From: Longimicrobiaceae bacterium | GTDB lineage: Bacteria > Gemmatimonadota > Gemmatimonadetes > Longimicrobiales > Longimicrobiaceae | Reading direction: 5' to 3' | Assembly (NCBI GenBank): GCA_030146875.1 | Contig: JASLAX010000087.1 | Span: forward strand, 1-51,721 | DNA length: 51,721 bases | Shown: positions 32,904-43,390 of the stretch, in pieces | How the letters are laid out: each line of letters starts with the position of its first letter | Position numbering within the stretch: position 1 is the first letter of the stretch | Notes under the pieces: generated by a model | What the model saw: the letters and a program-made list of their open reading frames with translations, nothing else | Databases searched by the model: none | Told to the model about the DNA's origin: nothing | Position numbers and translations under genes: made by a program

Positions 32904-35069
32904 ATGGCAGCCACGGCGGAAGAGCGGACCACGGCGCCCGTCCGGATGGAGGTGGAGGACGGCATCGCGGTGATCCGGCTGAACCAGCCCGGGAAGCCGG
33001 TCAACGTCATCTCGGCCGAGCTGGTGGAGGAGATGGGTGCGATTCTCGAGCGCCTGGAGAGCGAGCGCGACGGCGCGCTCGCCGCCGTGATCGTCTCGGA
33101 GAAGCCCGGCGTCTGGATCGCGGGTGCCGACATCGAGCAGTTCGAGGACTTCCGCACGGCCGAGGACGGCGAGCGCGTGAGCCGCGTGGGCCAGGCGCTG
33201 CTCGGCCGCCTGGAGGCGCTCCGCATCCCCGTGGTGGCCGCCATCGACGGCGTGGCGCTGGGGGGCGGGCTGGAGGTGGCGCTCGCCTGCACCTACCGCC
33301 TGGCCAGCGACTCGCCGAAGACCAAGCTGGGCCTGCCCGAGGTGCAGCTCGGCATCCTTCCCGGCGCCGGCGGCACGCAGCGGCTCCCGCGCCTGGTGGG
33401 GCTGCGTGCCGCGCTGGACATGATGCTGACCGGCAAGCAGCTCGACGGGCGTCGCGCCCGCTCCATGGGGCTGGTGGACGAGGTGGTCCCCTCGCCGGTG
33501 CTGCTGGAGGTGGCCAAGCGCATCGCCGGGGAGCTGGCCTCGGGGAAGCGCGAGCCCACGGCGGGCCGCCTGAAGGGGTCGCCGCAGTGGATGGAGAACC
33601 TGCCCGGCATGCGGCAGATCATCTTCCGCAAGGCGCGCGAGGGCGTGGTCTCCAAGACGCACGGCCTCTACCCCGCGCCGCTGCGCATCCTGGAGGTGGT
33701 GGAGAAGGGGATCGACCGCTCGATGGAGGAGGGGCTGAGGCTGGAGGCCCGGGGCTTCGGGGAGCTGGCCGTCACCCCGGAGGCGCGCTCGCTGGTGCAC
33801 CTCTTCTTCGTGACGACGGCGGCGAAGAACGACCCGGAGCTCCCGTCGGGCACGAAGCCGCGGCCCATCGAGCAGGTGGCGGTCGTCGGCGCGGGCTTCA
33901 TGGGCGCGGGGATCGCGGCGGCGGCGGCGGAGTCCGGCCTCACCGTCCGCCTCAAGGACGTCACCGCCGAGGCCGCGGCGAAGGGGCTGCGCACGGCGCG
34001 CGACATCCTGAACAAGCGCGCGAAGCGGAAGAAGCTCCCGAAGCACGAGGTGACCAAGCTCGTCGACCGCGTGCAGGCCACCTCCACCTACACCGGCTTC
34101 CGGCCGGCGGACGTGGTGGTCGAGGCGGTCTTCGAGGACGTCTCCCTCAAGCACAGGGTGCTGAAGGAGATCGAGGGCGCGGCGTCGTCCGACGTGGTCC
34201 TGGGCTCCAACACCTCCACCATCCCCATCGCCCGGCTGGCGGAGGCGTCCGAGCACCCGGAGAACGTGATCGGGCTGCACTTCTTCTCCCCGGTGGAGAA
34301 GATGCCGCTGCTGGAGATCATCGTCCACTCCGGCACGGCCGAGTGGGTGACGGCCACCAGCCACGCGTTCGGCAAGAAGATCGGCAAGACGCCCATCGTG
34401 GTGAACGACGCGCCCGGCTTCTACGCCAACCGCATCCTCACCCCGTACATGGCCGAGGCCGCGCTGCTGCTGGAGGAGGGCGTCGCCATCGAGGACATCG
34501 ACAAGGCGATGACGTCGTGGGGCTACCCCGTGGGGCCCATCACGCTGTACGACGAGGTGGGGCTGGACGTGGCGCACAAGGCCGGGAAGATCATGGCCGA
34601 GGCGTTCAGCGACCGCATGACGCCCTCCACCGTCGTGGACCGGATGGTCGCCGACGAGCGGATGGGGCGGAAGAACGGGAAGGGCTTCTACCGGTACGAG
34701 GACGGCAAGAAGGCGGGGCCGGACGAGTCGGCGTACGCCGTGTTCGGAAAGCCGGCCCGCACGTCCCTGCCGCGCGAGGAGATCCAGGAGCGCCTGGCCC
34801 TCACGATGGTGAACGAGGCCATCCGCACGCTGGAGGAGGGCGTCCTGCGCTCCGCCCGCGACGGCGACGTGGGCGCCGTGCTGGGGATCGGCTTCCCGCC
34901 GTTCCGCGGCGGCCCGTTCTGGTACGTGGACCAGGTGGGCGCCGCCGTCGTGCTGGAGCGCCTGCGCCGGCTGGAGGCGAAGTACGGCAAGCGCTTCGCC
35001 CCCGCGGCCATGCTGGAGGAGCGGGCGCGGACCGGCGAGCGTTTCTTCCCCGACGCCGGCCGAGGGTGA
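32904..35069 (+). CDS. fadJ: Bifunctional enoyl-CoA hydratase/3-hydroxyacyl-CoA dehydrogenase
   Basis: 721 residues, the alpha subunit of a fatty-acid oxidation complex. The hydratase domain (about 10-200) has the oxyanion region VWIAGADIEQF and the two Glu positions in GGGLEVALACTYRLA and LPEVQLGILPGAGGTQRL. The dehydrogenase Rossmann motif AVVGAGFMGAGIAAA begins near 324. The catalytic His is in GLHFFSPVEKM. The C-terminal part repeats the HAD domain. No thiolase gene follows, so the partner is elsewhere. GAGGAG precedes the ATG at 32904. fadJ rather than fadB is a guess based on length and order. Confidence 0.92.
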   Translation: MAATAEERTTAPVRMEVEDGIAVIRLNQPGKPVNVISAELVEEMGAILERLESERDGALAAVIVSEKPGVWIAGADIEQFEDFRTAEDGERVSRVGQALLGRLEALRIPVVAAIDGVALGGGLEVALACTYRLASDSPKTKLGLPEVQLGILPGAGGTQRLPRLVGLRAALDMMLTGKQLDGRRARSMGLVDEVVPSPVLLEVAKRIAGELASGKREPTAGRLKGSPQWMENLPGMRQIIFRKAREGVVSKTHGLYPAPLRILEVVEKGIDRSMEEGLRLEARGFGELAVTPEARSLVHLFFVTTAAKNDPELPSGTKPRPIEQVAVVGAGFMGAGIAAAAAESGLTVRLKDVTAEAAAKGLRTARDILNKRAKRKKLPKHEVTKLVDRVQATSTYTGFRPADVVVEAVFEDVSLKHRVLKEIEGAASSDVVLGSNTSTIPIARLAEASEHPENVIGLHFFSPVEKMPLLEIIVHSGTAEWVTATSHAFGKKIGKTPIVVNDAPGFYANRILTPYMAEAALLLEEGVAIEDIDKAMTSWGYPVGPITLYDEVGLDVAHKAGKIMAEAFSDRMTPSTVVDRMVADERMGRKNGKGFYRYEDGKKAGPDESAYAVFGKPARTSLPREEIQERLALTMVNEAIRTLEEGVLRSARDGDVGAVLGIGFPPFRGGPFWYVDQVGAAVVLERLRRLEAKYGKRFAPAAMLEERARTGERFFPDAGRG

Positions 35070-36028
35070 TGCCCGTCGAGGTCGCTCCCGGCGTCCACAG
35101 GCTCTCCGTCCCCCTCCCGTTCCCCCCGCACGAGGTCGCGGCGTGGGTGATCGAGGGAGAGGACGGGCACACCCTGGTGGACACCGGGATGGACACCCCC
35201 GGCGGGCGCGACGCCCTCCGCCTGGGGGCCGAGCGGCTGGGCGTGACGCCGGGCTCCCTCGCCTACGTCGTCCTGACGCACGTGCACATCGACCACTACG
35301 GGCTGGCCGGCGCCGTCCGCGGGTGGGCGCCGGACGCCCGGGTGGTGATGCACGAGCGGGAGGAGGAGCTGGCCCGCCGCTTCGTGGACCTCTGGCCGCA
35401 GGACCGGCTCTCCGTGGGCGGCTCGCTGCGGCAGGCGGGCGTTCCCGAGGCGCTGGTGCCCCGGCTGCTGGCCGCGTCGGACCGCATCCACGTGCTGTAC
35501 GCCGACTTCCGCCCCGACGTCCTCCTCCGCGGCGAGGGCGGTCCCCTCCCCGGCGGCAGCGGGTGGGAGTGGATCCTCACGCCCGGGCACTCACCGGGCC
35601 ACGTCGTGGTCCACCATCCCCAGCGCCGCGTCCTGGTCGCGGGCGACCACGTGCTGCCGCGCATCTCCCCCAACATCGGCGCCGACCTGTACGCCGAGGA
35701 CCCGCTCTCCGACTACCTGGCCTCGCTGCGCCGCCTCCGGGGGCTGCCGGTGGACCTGGTCCTCCCCTCCCACGGGGAGCCGTTCGGGGACCTGGCGGGG
35801 CGGATCGACGGCATCCTGGCGCACCACGAGGCACGGAACGCGCAGGCCCTGGCCGCGCTGGAGCGGCCGCGCACCGAGTACGAGGTGGCGCTGGCGCTGT
35901 TCGGCGAGCTGCCCCCGGACAACCTGCTGCACGCGCTCCGCGAGACGCGCGCGCACCTGGTGCACCTGGAGCGAGCGGGACGGCTGGCGCGCGACGCCGG
36001 CGCCGTGGAGCGCTGGCGCGCCGCGTAG
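35069..36028 (+). CDS. Metallo-beta-lactamase-fold hydrolase
   Basis: 319 residues. The zinc motif THVHIDHYG (HxHxDH) and further ligands His in PGHSPGHVVVHH and Asp in VAGDHVLP are present. The C-terminal segment (about 250-310) is a winged-helix-like extension. It resembles MBL hydrolases near acyl-CoA genes, which act on thioesters or lactones; the exact substrate is unknown. The start ATG at 35069 shares one base with the fadJ stop (TGATG), giving coupled translation. Confidence 0.85.
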   Translation: MPVEVAPGVHRLSVPLPFPPHEVAAWVIEGEDGHTLVDTGMDTPGGRDALRLGAERLGVTPGSLAYVVLTHVHIDHYGLAGAVRGWAPDARVVMHEREEELARRFVDLWPQDRLSVGGSLRQAGVPEALVPRLLAASDRIHVLYADFRPDVLLRGEGGPLPGGSGWEWILTPGHSPGHVVVHHPQRRVLVAGDHVLPRISPNIGADLYAEDPLSDYLASLRRLRGLPVDLVLPSHGEPFGDLAGRIDGILAHHEARNAQALAALERPRTEYEVALALFGELPPDNLLHALRETRAHLVHLERAGRLARDAGAVERWRAA

Positions 36029-36057
36029 GCCCGGACCCCACCCACGCGGAGGAGCGA

Positions 36058-36501
36058 ATGGAGAGCTGGAGCGAGAACCTGGTGAGCGACGAGGCGGGGA
36101 TCCGCGAGATCGTCCGCTCGTCGAAGCGGGTCGCGGTCCTGGGGATCAAGACCGAGGCGGCCGGGGGCCAGCCGTCCTACTACGTCCCCGAGTACCTCTC
36201 CCGGGCGGGCGTGGAGATCGTGCCCGTGCCCGTCTACTATCCCGATGCCACCGAGATCCTGGGGCAGAAGGTCTACCGCAGGCTGGCGGACGTTCCCGGC
36301 GAGATCGACCTGGTCGACGTCTTCCGGCGCTCGCAGGACGTGCCGGCGCACGTGGACGACATCCTGGCCGCGAAGCCGAAGGCGGTCTGGATGCAGAGCG
36401 GCATCCGCAACGAGGACGCCGCGCGCCGCCTGGCCGAGGCGGGCATCAAGGTCGTCCAGGACCGCTGCCTGATGGTCGACCACCGGCGCTACGCGTCCTA
36501 G
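36058..36501 (+). CDS. CoA-binding domain protein
   Basis: 147 residues, a single Rossmann-like CoA-binding domain of the succinyl-CoA ligase type. Visible are KRVAVLGIKTEAAG, a glycine-less GxGxxG variant, and VDVFRRSQDVPAHVDDIL. WMQSGIRNEDAARRLAEAGI and VVQDRCLMVDHRRY follow. Standalone forms bind CoA but have no known catalysis. GGAGGAG precedes the ATG. It closes the acyl-CoA operon and is 30 bp after the hydrolase stop. Confidence 0.9.
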   Translation: MESWSENLVSDEAGIREIVRSSKRVAVLGIKTEAAGGQPSYYVPEYLSRAGVEIVPVPVYYPDATEILGQKVYRRLADVPGEIDLVDVFRRSQDVPAHVDDILAAKPKAVWMQSGIRNEDAARRLAEAGIKVVQDRCLMVDHRRYAS

Positions 36502-36731
36502 CCCGCCTCTCCATTCCTTCTTCGTCGCCCGCCGCGCGCGAAGCCCCCGCGGAACCCGGCCGGGGGGCGCCCTCTCCCCGCCGTCCGGGATGATGGAGGC
36601 GATGACGCTCCCCGGATCGGTGGCCTCCGGCGGGATCGGCTACGTGCCGGGGGCGCGGCCGATATCGTTTCGTCTCACGGGCTTGTCCCGGGAGGCCCGG
36701 AACACCGGCGCGCAAGGGCTTCGGGATGCCA

Positions 36732-36760
36732 TTGCCGTGCGGGAAACCGGGTGTTATATG
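36732..36760 (+). promoter_or_regulatory. Putative promoter of the ACIII operon
   Basis: TTGCCG (36732-36737), a 17-bp spacer and TATATG (36755-36760; alternatively TTATAT at 36754-36759). It predicts a start near 36767 and a 130-nt leader. The gap 36502-36895 holds this promoter, the leader hairpin and a GCCCCCG/CGGGGGGC repeat at 36543-36568; no gene is seen. Confidence 0.6.
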
Positions 36761-36815
36761 GGTGCTCGCTGAACGCACTTGCCGGACGACGCGCGGAACC
36801 GGAGCGTTCGCAGGC

Positions 36816-36868
36816 CGCCACGGATGCGGAGGAGACGGTCCCGAGGGAGCGTCCTGCCGTCCGTGGCG
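36816..36868 (+). promoter_or_regulatory. Leader stem-loop upstream of actA
   Basis: CGCCACGGA (36816-36824) pairs with TCCGTGGCG (36860-36868), 9 bp perfect, with an inner GACG/CGTC pairing. It lies in the transcribed leader, 27 bp before the actA ATG, and could affect translation. Confidence 0.45.
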
Positions 36869-36895
36869 CACGGGTATTCTCCGCTCAGGCAGATC

Positions 36896-37576
36896 ATGAT
36901 CAGAGCCCTCTCCATCGCCGGGATCGCCCTCCTCGCCGCGGCCTCGTGCCGCAACTACAAGGCCGACGAGAGCGACGGGCCGGCGCAGCCGATCGCCTTC
37001 TACCACAGCGTGCACGCGGGGCAGAACGCCATCCCGTGCACGTACTGCCACACGTCGGCCGACCGGTCGGTGGACGCCGGCATCCCCAGCGTGCGGCTCT
37101 GCGTGGGCTGCCACGTGCCGGGGAGCAGCGCTCCCACGCACGTGCGTGCCCAGGCACAGCTCGCGTTCCCCACCGCCCAGCGCGACTCCGTGTGGAACCG
37201 CGAGGCGAGCAAGCTGGTGGAGTACTGGCGCCGCGGCGAGGCGATCCCCTGGGTGCGCGTGCACAAGATCCCCGAGCACGCCAAGTTCCCGCACAACGTG
37301 CACGTGAACGTGGGCCTGCAGTGCCAGACCTGCCACGGGGCGGTGGAGGAGATGGAGACGGTCTACCAGTTCTCGTCGCTGCGCATGGGGTGGTGCGTCG
37401 ACTGCCACCGCGGCCAGACGCCGCTCTCGGATGCCGAGGAAAAGGCGGTGCAGGCTCGGTCCTCCTTCGCCCGCCGCGTCGCCTCCTTCCGCGCCGCGGG
37501 AGAGGACGTCCGCGGGAAGTCCGCCACGCGCCCGGAGCAGCGGGCGTCGACGGACTGCGTCGTGTGCCACTACTGA
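36896..37576 (+). CDS. actA: ACIII subunit A, pentaheme cytochrome c
   Basis: 226 residues. A signal peptide (MIRALSIAGIALLAAASC) ends in a Cys that could be a lipobox. Five CxxCH motifs bind heme c: CTYCH, CVGCH, CQTCH, CVDCH and CVVCH. Alternative Complex III oxidises quinol and passes electrons to cytochrome c or a coupled oxidase; ActA is its multiheme subunit on the periplasmic side. The start ATG 36896 is set by the signal peptide; an in-frame extension is basic and unlikely. actB follows after 39 bp. Confidence 0.94.
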   Translation: MIRALSIAGIALLAAASCRNYKADESDGPAQPIAFYHSVHAGQNAIPCTYCHTSADRSVDAGIPSVRLCVGCHVPGSSAPTHVRAQAQLAFPTAQRDSVWNREASKLVEYWRRGEAIPWVRVHKIPEHAKFPHNVHVNVGLQCQTCHGAVEEMETVYQFSSLRMGWCVDCHRGQTPLSDAEEKAVQARSSFARRVASFRAAGEDVRGKSATRPEQRASTDCVVCHY

Positions 37577-37615
37577 GCCGAATCCGCGCCATGCGATACG
37601 CTGCAAGGAGCCAGA

Positions 37616-40600
37616 ATGTCTGATGGAATGAAGAGGCGCGACTTCCTGAAGGTCCTGGGCGCGACGGGCGCCGGGGCGGCCACGGTGGGCTGCTCGACCG
37701 GCAAGGTGGAGCGGCTCATCCCGTACGTCATCCCGGCCGAAGAGATCGTCCCGGGTACGCCGACGTACTATACCACCACCTGCCGGGAGTGCCCCGCCGG
37801 GTGCGGGATCGTGGTGGAGACGCACGAGGGCCGCGCGACCAAGGTGGAGGGCAACCCCGACCACCCCATCTCGCACGGCAACACCTGCGCGCGCGGCCAG
37901 GCGTCGGTCCAGGGGCTCTACCACCCCGACCGCCTCCGCGGCCCCTCCATCGTCGAGGAGCCCGGCCTGCCCCCGCGCGAGGTCGCCTGGTCCGTCGCGG
38001 AGAAGACGCTGGCGGACCGGATCCGCGCCGCCCGCGGCTCGGTGGTGCTGCTCTCCGGCAACTACACCGGCACCATGGCCACGCTGGCGGACGAGTTCCT
38101 CCGCTCCGTGGGCGGGCGCCGCGTGACCTGGGCTCCGCTCGAGGACGCCCCCCGCGACGTGCAGTTCGCCGACGCCGGGATGCTGGTCGCCTTCGGGGCC
38201 GATTTCCTGGAGACCTGGGGCTCGCCGGTCGACTACGCCTGGCAGTTCTCGCAGATGCACGGCTACACGAAGGGCCGGCAGCGCGGGCGCTTCGTGTGGG
38301 TGGGGCCGCACCGCCCGCTCACCGGCCTGAACGCCGACCAGTGGGTCGCCCCCAAGCCGGGCACCGAGGCGCTGGTGGCGCTGGCCATGTCCGGCGCCGT
38401 CTCGGCCGCCGACGCGGCCGCGCAGACGGGGGTGAAGCAGGACGTGCTGGAGAAGCTCGCGGCCGAGTTCCGGGAGCGGCGCGGGATCGCCCTGGGGCCG
38501 GGCGCCGCCGTCTCGGGCCCCAACGCCGGCGCGCTGCGCGCGGCCGTCACCCGCCTGAACGGCGGCCGCGGCGGCACCGCGGCGGGCTCGGCGGCGGACG
38601 TCCGCCCGCTGGTGCAGCTCGTCCAGGAGATGCAGGCCGGCCGCGTGCAGGTGCTGCTGATCGACGCGGCCAACCCGGTGCACACGCTTCCCGGCGGGCT
38701 GAAGTTCGAGGACGCGCTGAAGAAGGTGCCCACGGTCGTCTCCTTCTCGCCGTTCCCCGACGACACCTCGCGGCTGTCGCACTTCGTGTTGCCCAGCCAC
38801 CACTTCCTGGAGGCGTGGGACGACTACGTGCCGCGCTCCGGGGTGTTCGAGCTGGTGCAGCCCGTCATGCGGCCCGTGCACAACACCAAGCAGGTGGGCG
38901 ACGTCCTGCTCTCGCTGGCGCAGCAGCTCGGCGCGGGCGGCACGGCCACGACGTACTACGACTACCTCCGCGCCGCCTGGACCGGCCGCGCGGGCGGCGA
39001 GGCCTGGCGCCGCGCGCTGAAGGCCGGCGGCGTCTTCCCCGGTGCCGGCGCCACCGGGGCAGTGCTCGGGGGCGTGCCGGAGCGGGACGCGCGGCAGGCC
39101 GACGTCGGCACGCCGCCTCCCTCCGGCGACGTGCTGACGCCGGCGCCCGTCGTGGCCCCGCCGGTGGCCGGCGCGCCGGCTCCGGCCGCGCCCGCGGGGG
39201 CGGCCACGTACCAGCCGGTCGTCTTCGAGGGCGCCGCGGACGGGCTGCACCTGGTGGTCTACCCGTCGTACCGCTTCTTCGACGGCCGCACCGCCAACCG
39301 GCCCTGGCTGCTGGAGCTGCCGGACCCGGTGACCAAGGTGCCGTGGGACTCGTGGGTGGAGGTGAACCCGCGCGCCGCCGCCCGCCTGGGCCTGCAGCAG
39401 GGCGACGAGGTGGAGGTGCGCTCGCCGCACGGCTCCATCCGCACCCGCGTCTTCGTCTACCCCGGCGTGCGCGAGGACACCGCCGCCATCCAGATGGGCC
39501 TGGGCCACGCCGCCTTCGGCCGCTGGACCGAGGGGCTGGGCGCCAACCCCAACCGCCTGCTGGGCGCCGCCACCGACGCGGCCACCGGCGCCTTCGCCCC
39601 CTACGGGGTGAAGGTGACGCTCCACCCGACGGGCGAGGGAACGCGGACCGGCCCCTTCAACGGCCGCATCGTCGGCTACCCCAAGGGGCTGTACGAGAAC
39701 GGCAACCGGCTGCAGCACGACCGCGCCGTGGCCCAGGCGGTGGCGTTCGGCGAGGTGCAGCGCATGGACGCGGCCGGGGTGGGGTTCATCCCCGGCGAGG
39801 AGAAGGAGATCTTCGAGCTGCGCGGCGCCGGCGGCTTTCGTCCCGAGGCGACCCACACCGACCCCGCGGCGTACCCGCCCCCGGGAACGCACTACGGCGA
39901 GTACATCGAGGGCCACGTCCGCTGGGGGATGGTGGTGGACCTGTCGCGCTGCATCGGCTGCTCCGCGTGCGTGGTGGCCTGCTACGCCGAGAACAACATC
40001 CCGGTGGTGGGCTCCAGCGAGCAGAAGCGCGGCCGCGAGCTGTCGTGGCTGCGCATCGAGCGCTACTTCGGGACGGGCAACGAGGCCGAGGAGGCGTTCG
40101 CCGACGGTGCCACCGACGACGTGCGCTTCCTGCCCATGCTCTGCCAGCACTGCGGCAACGCCCCCTGCGAGCCGGTCTGCCCGGTGTACGCGGCGTACCA
40201 CACCCCCGACGGGCTCAACGGCCAGGTCTACAACCGCTGCGTGGGCACGCGGTACTGCGCCAACAACTGCCCGTACAAGGTGCGCGTCTTCAACTGGTTC
40301 ACGTACGACTTCGTGGAGCCGCTGAACTGGCAGCTCAACCCGGACGTGACGGTGCGCGAGAAGGGCGTGATGGAGAAGTGCACCTTCTGCGTGCAGCGCA
40401 TCCACGAGGTCGAGCGCGACGCCAACATCCAGGGCCGCGCGGTGCGCGACGGCGAGGTCACCCCCGCCTGCGTGCAGACCTGCCCCACCGAGGTCTTCGT
40501 CTTCGGCAACTTCGCCGACCCGGAGAGCGCGGTGACGAAGGCGGCGCGGAGCAACCGCAGCTACCGCGTGCTGGGCGAGCTCAACACGCAGCCGGCGATC

Positions 40601-40708
40601 GTGTACCTGAAGAAGGTCACGGAGCACACGCCGAAGAACGGCGGACACTACGACCACAAGCCGGCCCCGTTCGGCGGCGACGAGCACCGTCCGCAGGAGA
40701 CGCACTGA
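37616..40708 (+). CDS. actB: ACIII subunit B, molybdopterin-oxidoreductase-like iron-sulfur protein
   Basis: 1030 residues. A Tat motif (KRRDFLKVLG) opens the chain. The N-terminal two thirds resemble CISM molybdopterin oxidoreductases, with a CRECPAGCG cluster motif and CARGQASVQGLYHPDR; in known ACIII no Moco is bound. A Pro/Ala-rich linker (about residues 500-530) separates it from the C-terminal ferredoxin part. That part has CIGCSACVVAC, CQHCGNAPCEPVC, CVGTRYCANNC and CTFCVQRIHE...CVQTC. Known structures carry one [3Fe-4S] and three [4Fe-4S] centres. AAGGAG precedes the ATG at 37616. Confidence 0.95.
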   Translation: MSDGMKRRDFLKVLGATGAGAATVGCSTGKVERLIPYVIPAEEIVPGTPTYYTTTCRECPAGCGIVVETHEGRATKVEGNPDHPISHGNTCARGQASVQGLYHPDRLRGPSIVEEPGLPPREVAWSVAEKTLADRIRAARGSVVLLSGNYTGTMATLADEFLRSVGGRRVTWAPLEDAPRDVQFADAGMLVAFGADFLETWGSPVDYAWQFSQMHGYTKGRQRGRFVWVGPHRPLTGLNADQWVAPKPGTEALVALAMSGAVSAADAAAQTGVKQDVLEKLAAEFRERRGIALGPGAAVSGPNAGALRAAVTRLNGGRGGTAAGSAADVRPLVQLVQEMQAGRVQVLLIDAANPVHTLPGGLKFEDALKKVPTVVSFSPFPDDTSRLSHFVLPSHHFLEAWDDYVPRSGVFELVQPVMRPVHNTKQVGDVLLSLAQQLGAGGTATTYYDYLRAAWTGRAGGEAWRRALKAGGVFPGAGATGAVLGGVPERDARQADVGTPPPSGDVLTPAPVVAPPVAGAPAPAAPAGAATYQPVVFEGAADGLHLVVYPSYRFFDGRTANRPWLLELPDPVTKVPWDSWVEVNPRAAARLGLQQGDEVEVRSPHGSIRTRVFVYPGVREDTAAIQMGLGHAAFGRWTEGLGANPNRLLGAATDAATGAFAPYGVKVTLHPTGEGTRTGPFNGRIVGYPKGLYENGNRLQHDRAVAQAVAFGEVQRMDAAGVGFIPGEEKEIFELRGAGGFRPEATHTDPAAYPPPGTHYGEYIEGHVRWGMVVDLSRCIGCSACVVACYAENNIPVVGSSEQKRGRELSWLRIERYFGTGNEAEEAFADGATDDVRFLPMLCQHCGNAPCEPVCPVYAAYHTPDGLNGQVYNRCVGTRYCANNCPYKVRVFNWFTYDFVEPLNWQLNPDVTVREKGVMEKCTFCVQRIHEVERDANIQGRAVRDGEVTPACVQTCPTEVFVFGNFADPESAVTKAARSNRSYRVLGELNTQPAIVYLKKVTEHTPKNGGHYDHKPAPFGGDEHRPQETH

Positions 40709-40709
40709 G

Positions 40710-42148
<1,439 letters not shown>

Positions 42149-42152
<4 letters not shown>

Positions 42153-42667
42153 AGAAGTCCCGTACCGGTGTCCTGGGCGTCTTCGCCCACCTCGACACCA
42201 CCACGGATGCGATCCGGCGGCTGAAGGCCCTGGGCCTGCAGCTCACCGTGTACTCGCCCACGCCGCGCCACGAGATCGAGGAGGCGCTGGAGACCCCGGA
42301 GTCGCCGGTCCGCGTCTTCACCCTGACCGGCGCCTTCACGGGCACGGCGGCGGGCGCGGCGCTGGCGATCTGGACCTCGCTGGACTGGCCGCTGATCGTG
42401 GGCGGCAAGGAGATCGTGGCGCTGCCGGCGTTCAGCGTCATCATGTTCGAGGTGACCATCCTGCTGGGGGCGCTCTCCACGGTGGCCGGCCTGTTCATGG
42501 CCGCCCGGCTCCCGCACGTGGGCCCTCCGGAGGCGCCGCTCTACCACCCGTCCTTCACCGCGGACCGCTTCGGCGTCTTCGCCCACGCGCCTCGCGAGAA
42601 GTACGACGAGGTCCGGCAGATCATGAGCGAGAGTGGCTCCGAGGAGGTGCTCGTTGACCAGAGATAG
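42149..42667 (+). CDS. actD: ACIII subunit D (DUF3341)
   Basis: 172 residues. A small N-terminal alpha/beta part (VLGVFAHLDTTTDAIRRLKALGL) is followed by two transmembrane helices (about 60-80 and 92-118), then a C-terminal FGVFAHAPREKYDEVRQIM domain. This is the DUF3341 layout of ACIII ActD. It anchors part of the complex; no cofactor motif is seen. The ATG at 42149 shares ATGA with the actC stop. Confidence 0.93.
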
Positions 42668-43367
42668 TCTCCGCCGCTCCGCCCTCGGCGCCGTCGCGCT
42701 GGGCGTCCTCGTCCTGCCGGCCTGCACCGACTGGGCGGGCCACGACCTGGACACGGCGGCTGGGAAGGTGCCGCAGCTCGCCACCATGCGCGGCAGCGTG
42801 ATCCCCGACCCGTACGAGATGCCGCGCCTTCCCGCGCCGGGGAGCGTGCCCTCGCACTCGCCGGTGGGCGACGTGCCGGCTCCGTTCACGCAGGCGCAGC
42901 TCGACTCGGTGGCCCCCACGCTCACCAACCCGCTGCAGGCCACCCCCGCCGTGCTCGCGCGCGGCGAGCGGATGTACGCCGCCAACTGCACCGTCTGCCA
43001 CGGCGCGCAGGGCGCCGGCGACGGCCCGGTGGTGCAGCAGGCCCGCGGCGCCGACGGCAAGTCGTACGGCCGGTTCCCGTTCGCCCCCACCCTGGTGGCG
43101 GGCGCGGCGGTCTCGCGCAGCGACGGCTACCTGTACGCCGTCATCGCCGAGGGCCGCAACTTCATGCCGCCGTACGGGGACCGCATGGGGCACGAGGACC
43201 GCTGGGCGCTCGTCCACTACATGCGCCGGCTCCAGGGCGCCCGCGGCGCGTCCGCCGCCGCCGCCACTCCCGCCGCTCCGGCGGCGACCCCGGCCCCCGG
43301 CACCGCCGCCCCGGCCCCGACGACGGCCACGCCCGAGACCGGCGCCGCCGGCCCGAGGACGCGCTAG
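42654..43367 (+). CDS. actE: ACIII subunit E, monoheme cytochrome c lipoprotein
   Basis: 237 residues. It starts at TTG 42654, 14 bp inside actD, because GAGGAGG lies 6 nt before it; a GTG at 42633 is less likely. The leader LRRSALGAVALGVLVLPAC ends in a lipobox. One heme motif CTVCH is near residue 114, with a Met in NFMPPYGDRM as likely axial ligand. The C-terminal 50 residues are Ala/Pro/Thr-rich and probably disordered. It receives electrons from ActA and passes them to the terminal acceptor. Confidence 0.93.
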   Translation: MTRDSLRRSALGAVALGVLVLPACTDWAGHDLDTAAGKVPQLATMRGSVIPDPYEMPRLPAPGSVPSHSPVGDVPAPFTQAQLDSVAPTLTNPLQATPAVLARGERMYAANCTVCHGAQGAGDGPVVQQARGADGKSYGRFPFAPTLVAGAAVSRSDGYLYAVIAEGRNFMPPYGDRMGHEDRWALVHYMRRLQGARGASAAAATPAAPAATPAPGTAAPAPTTATPETGAAGPRTR

Positions 43368-43390
43368 ATCCGCACCCGAGACGATCGACG

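Noticed and set aside
36590..36772. A 60-codon frame before the ACIII promoter
   Set aside because: It overlaps the promoter and leader, and has no ribosome site or recognisable domain.
37616..40708. actB as a true molybdoenzyme
   Set aside because: The ACIII context and the C-terminal iron-sulfur part make a Moco-free ACIII subunit more likely, although the Cys motif near the N-terminus is kept.
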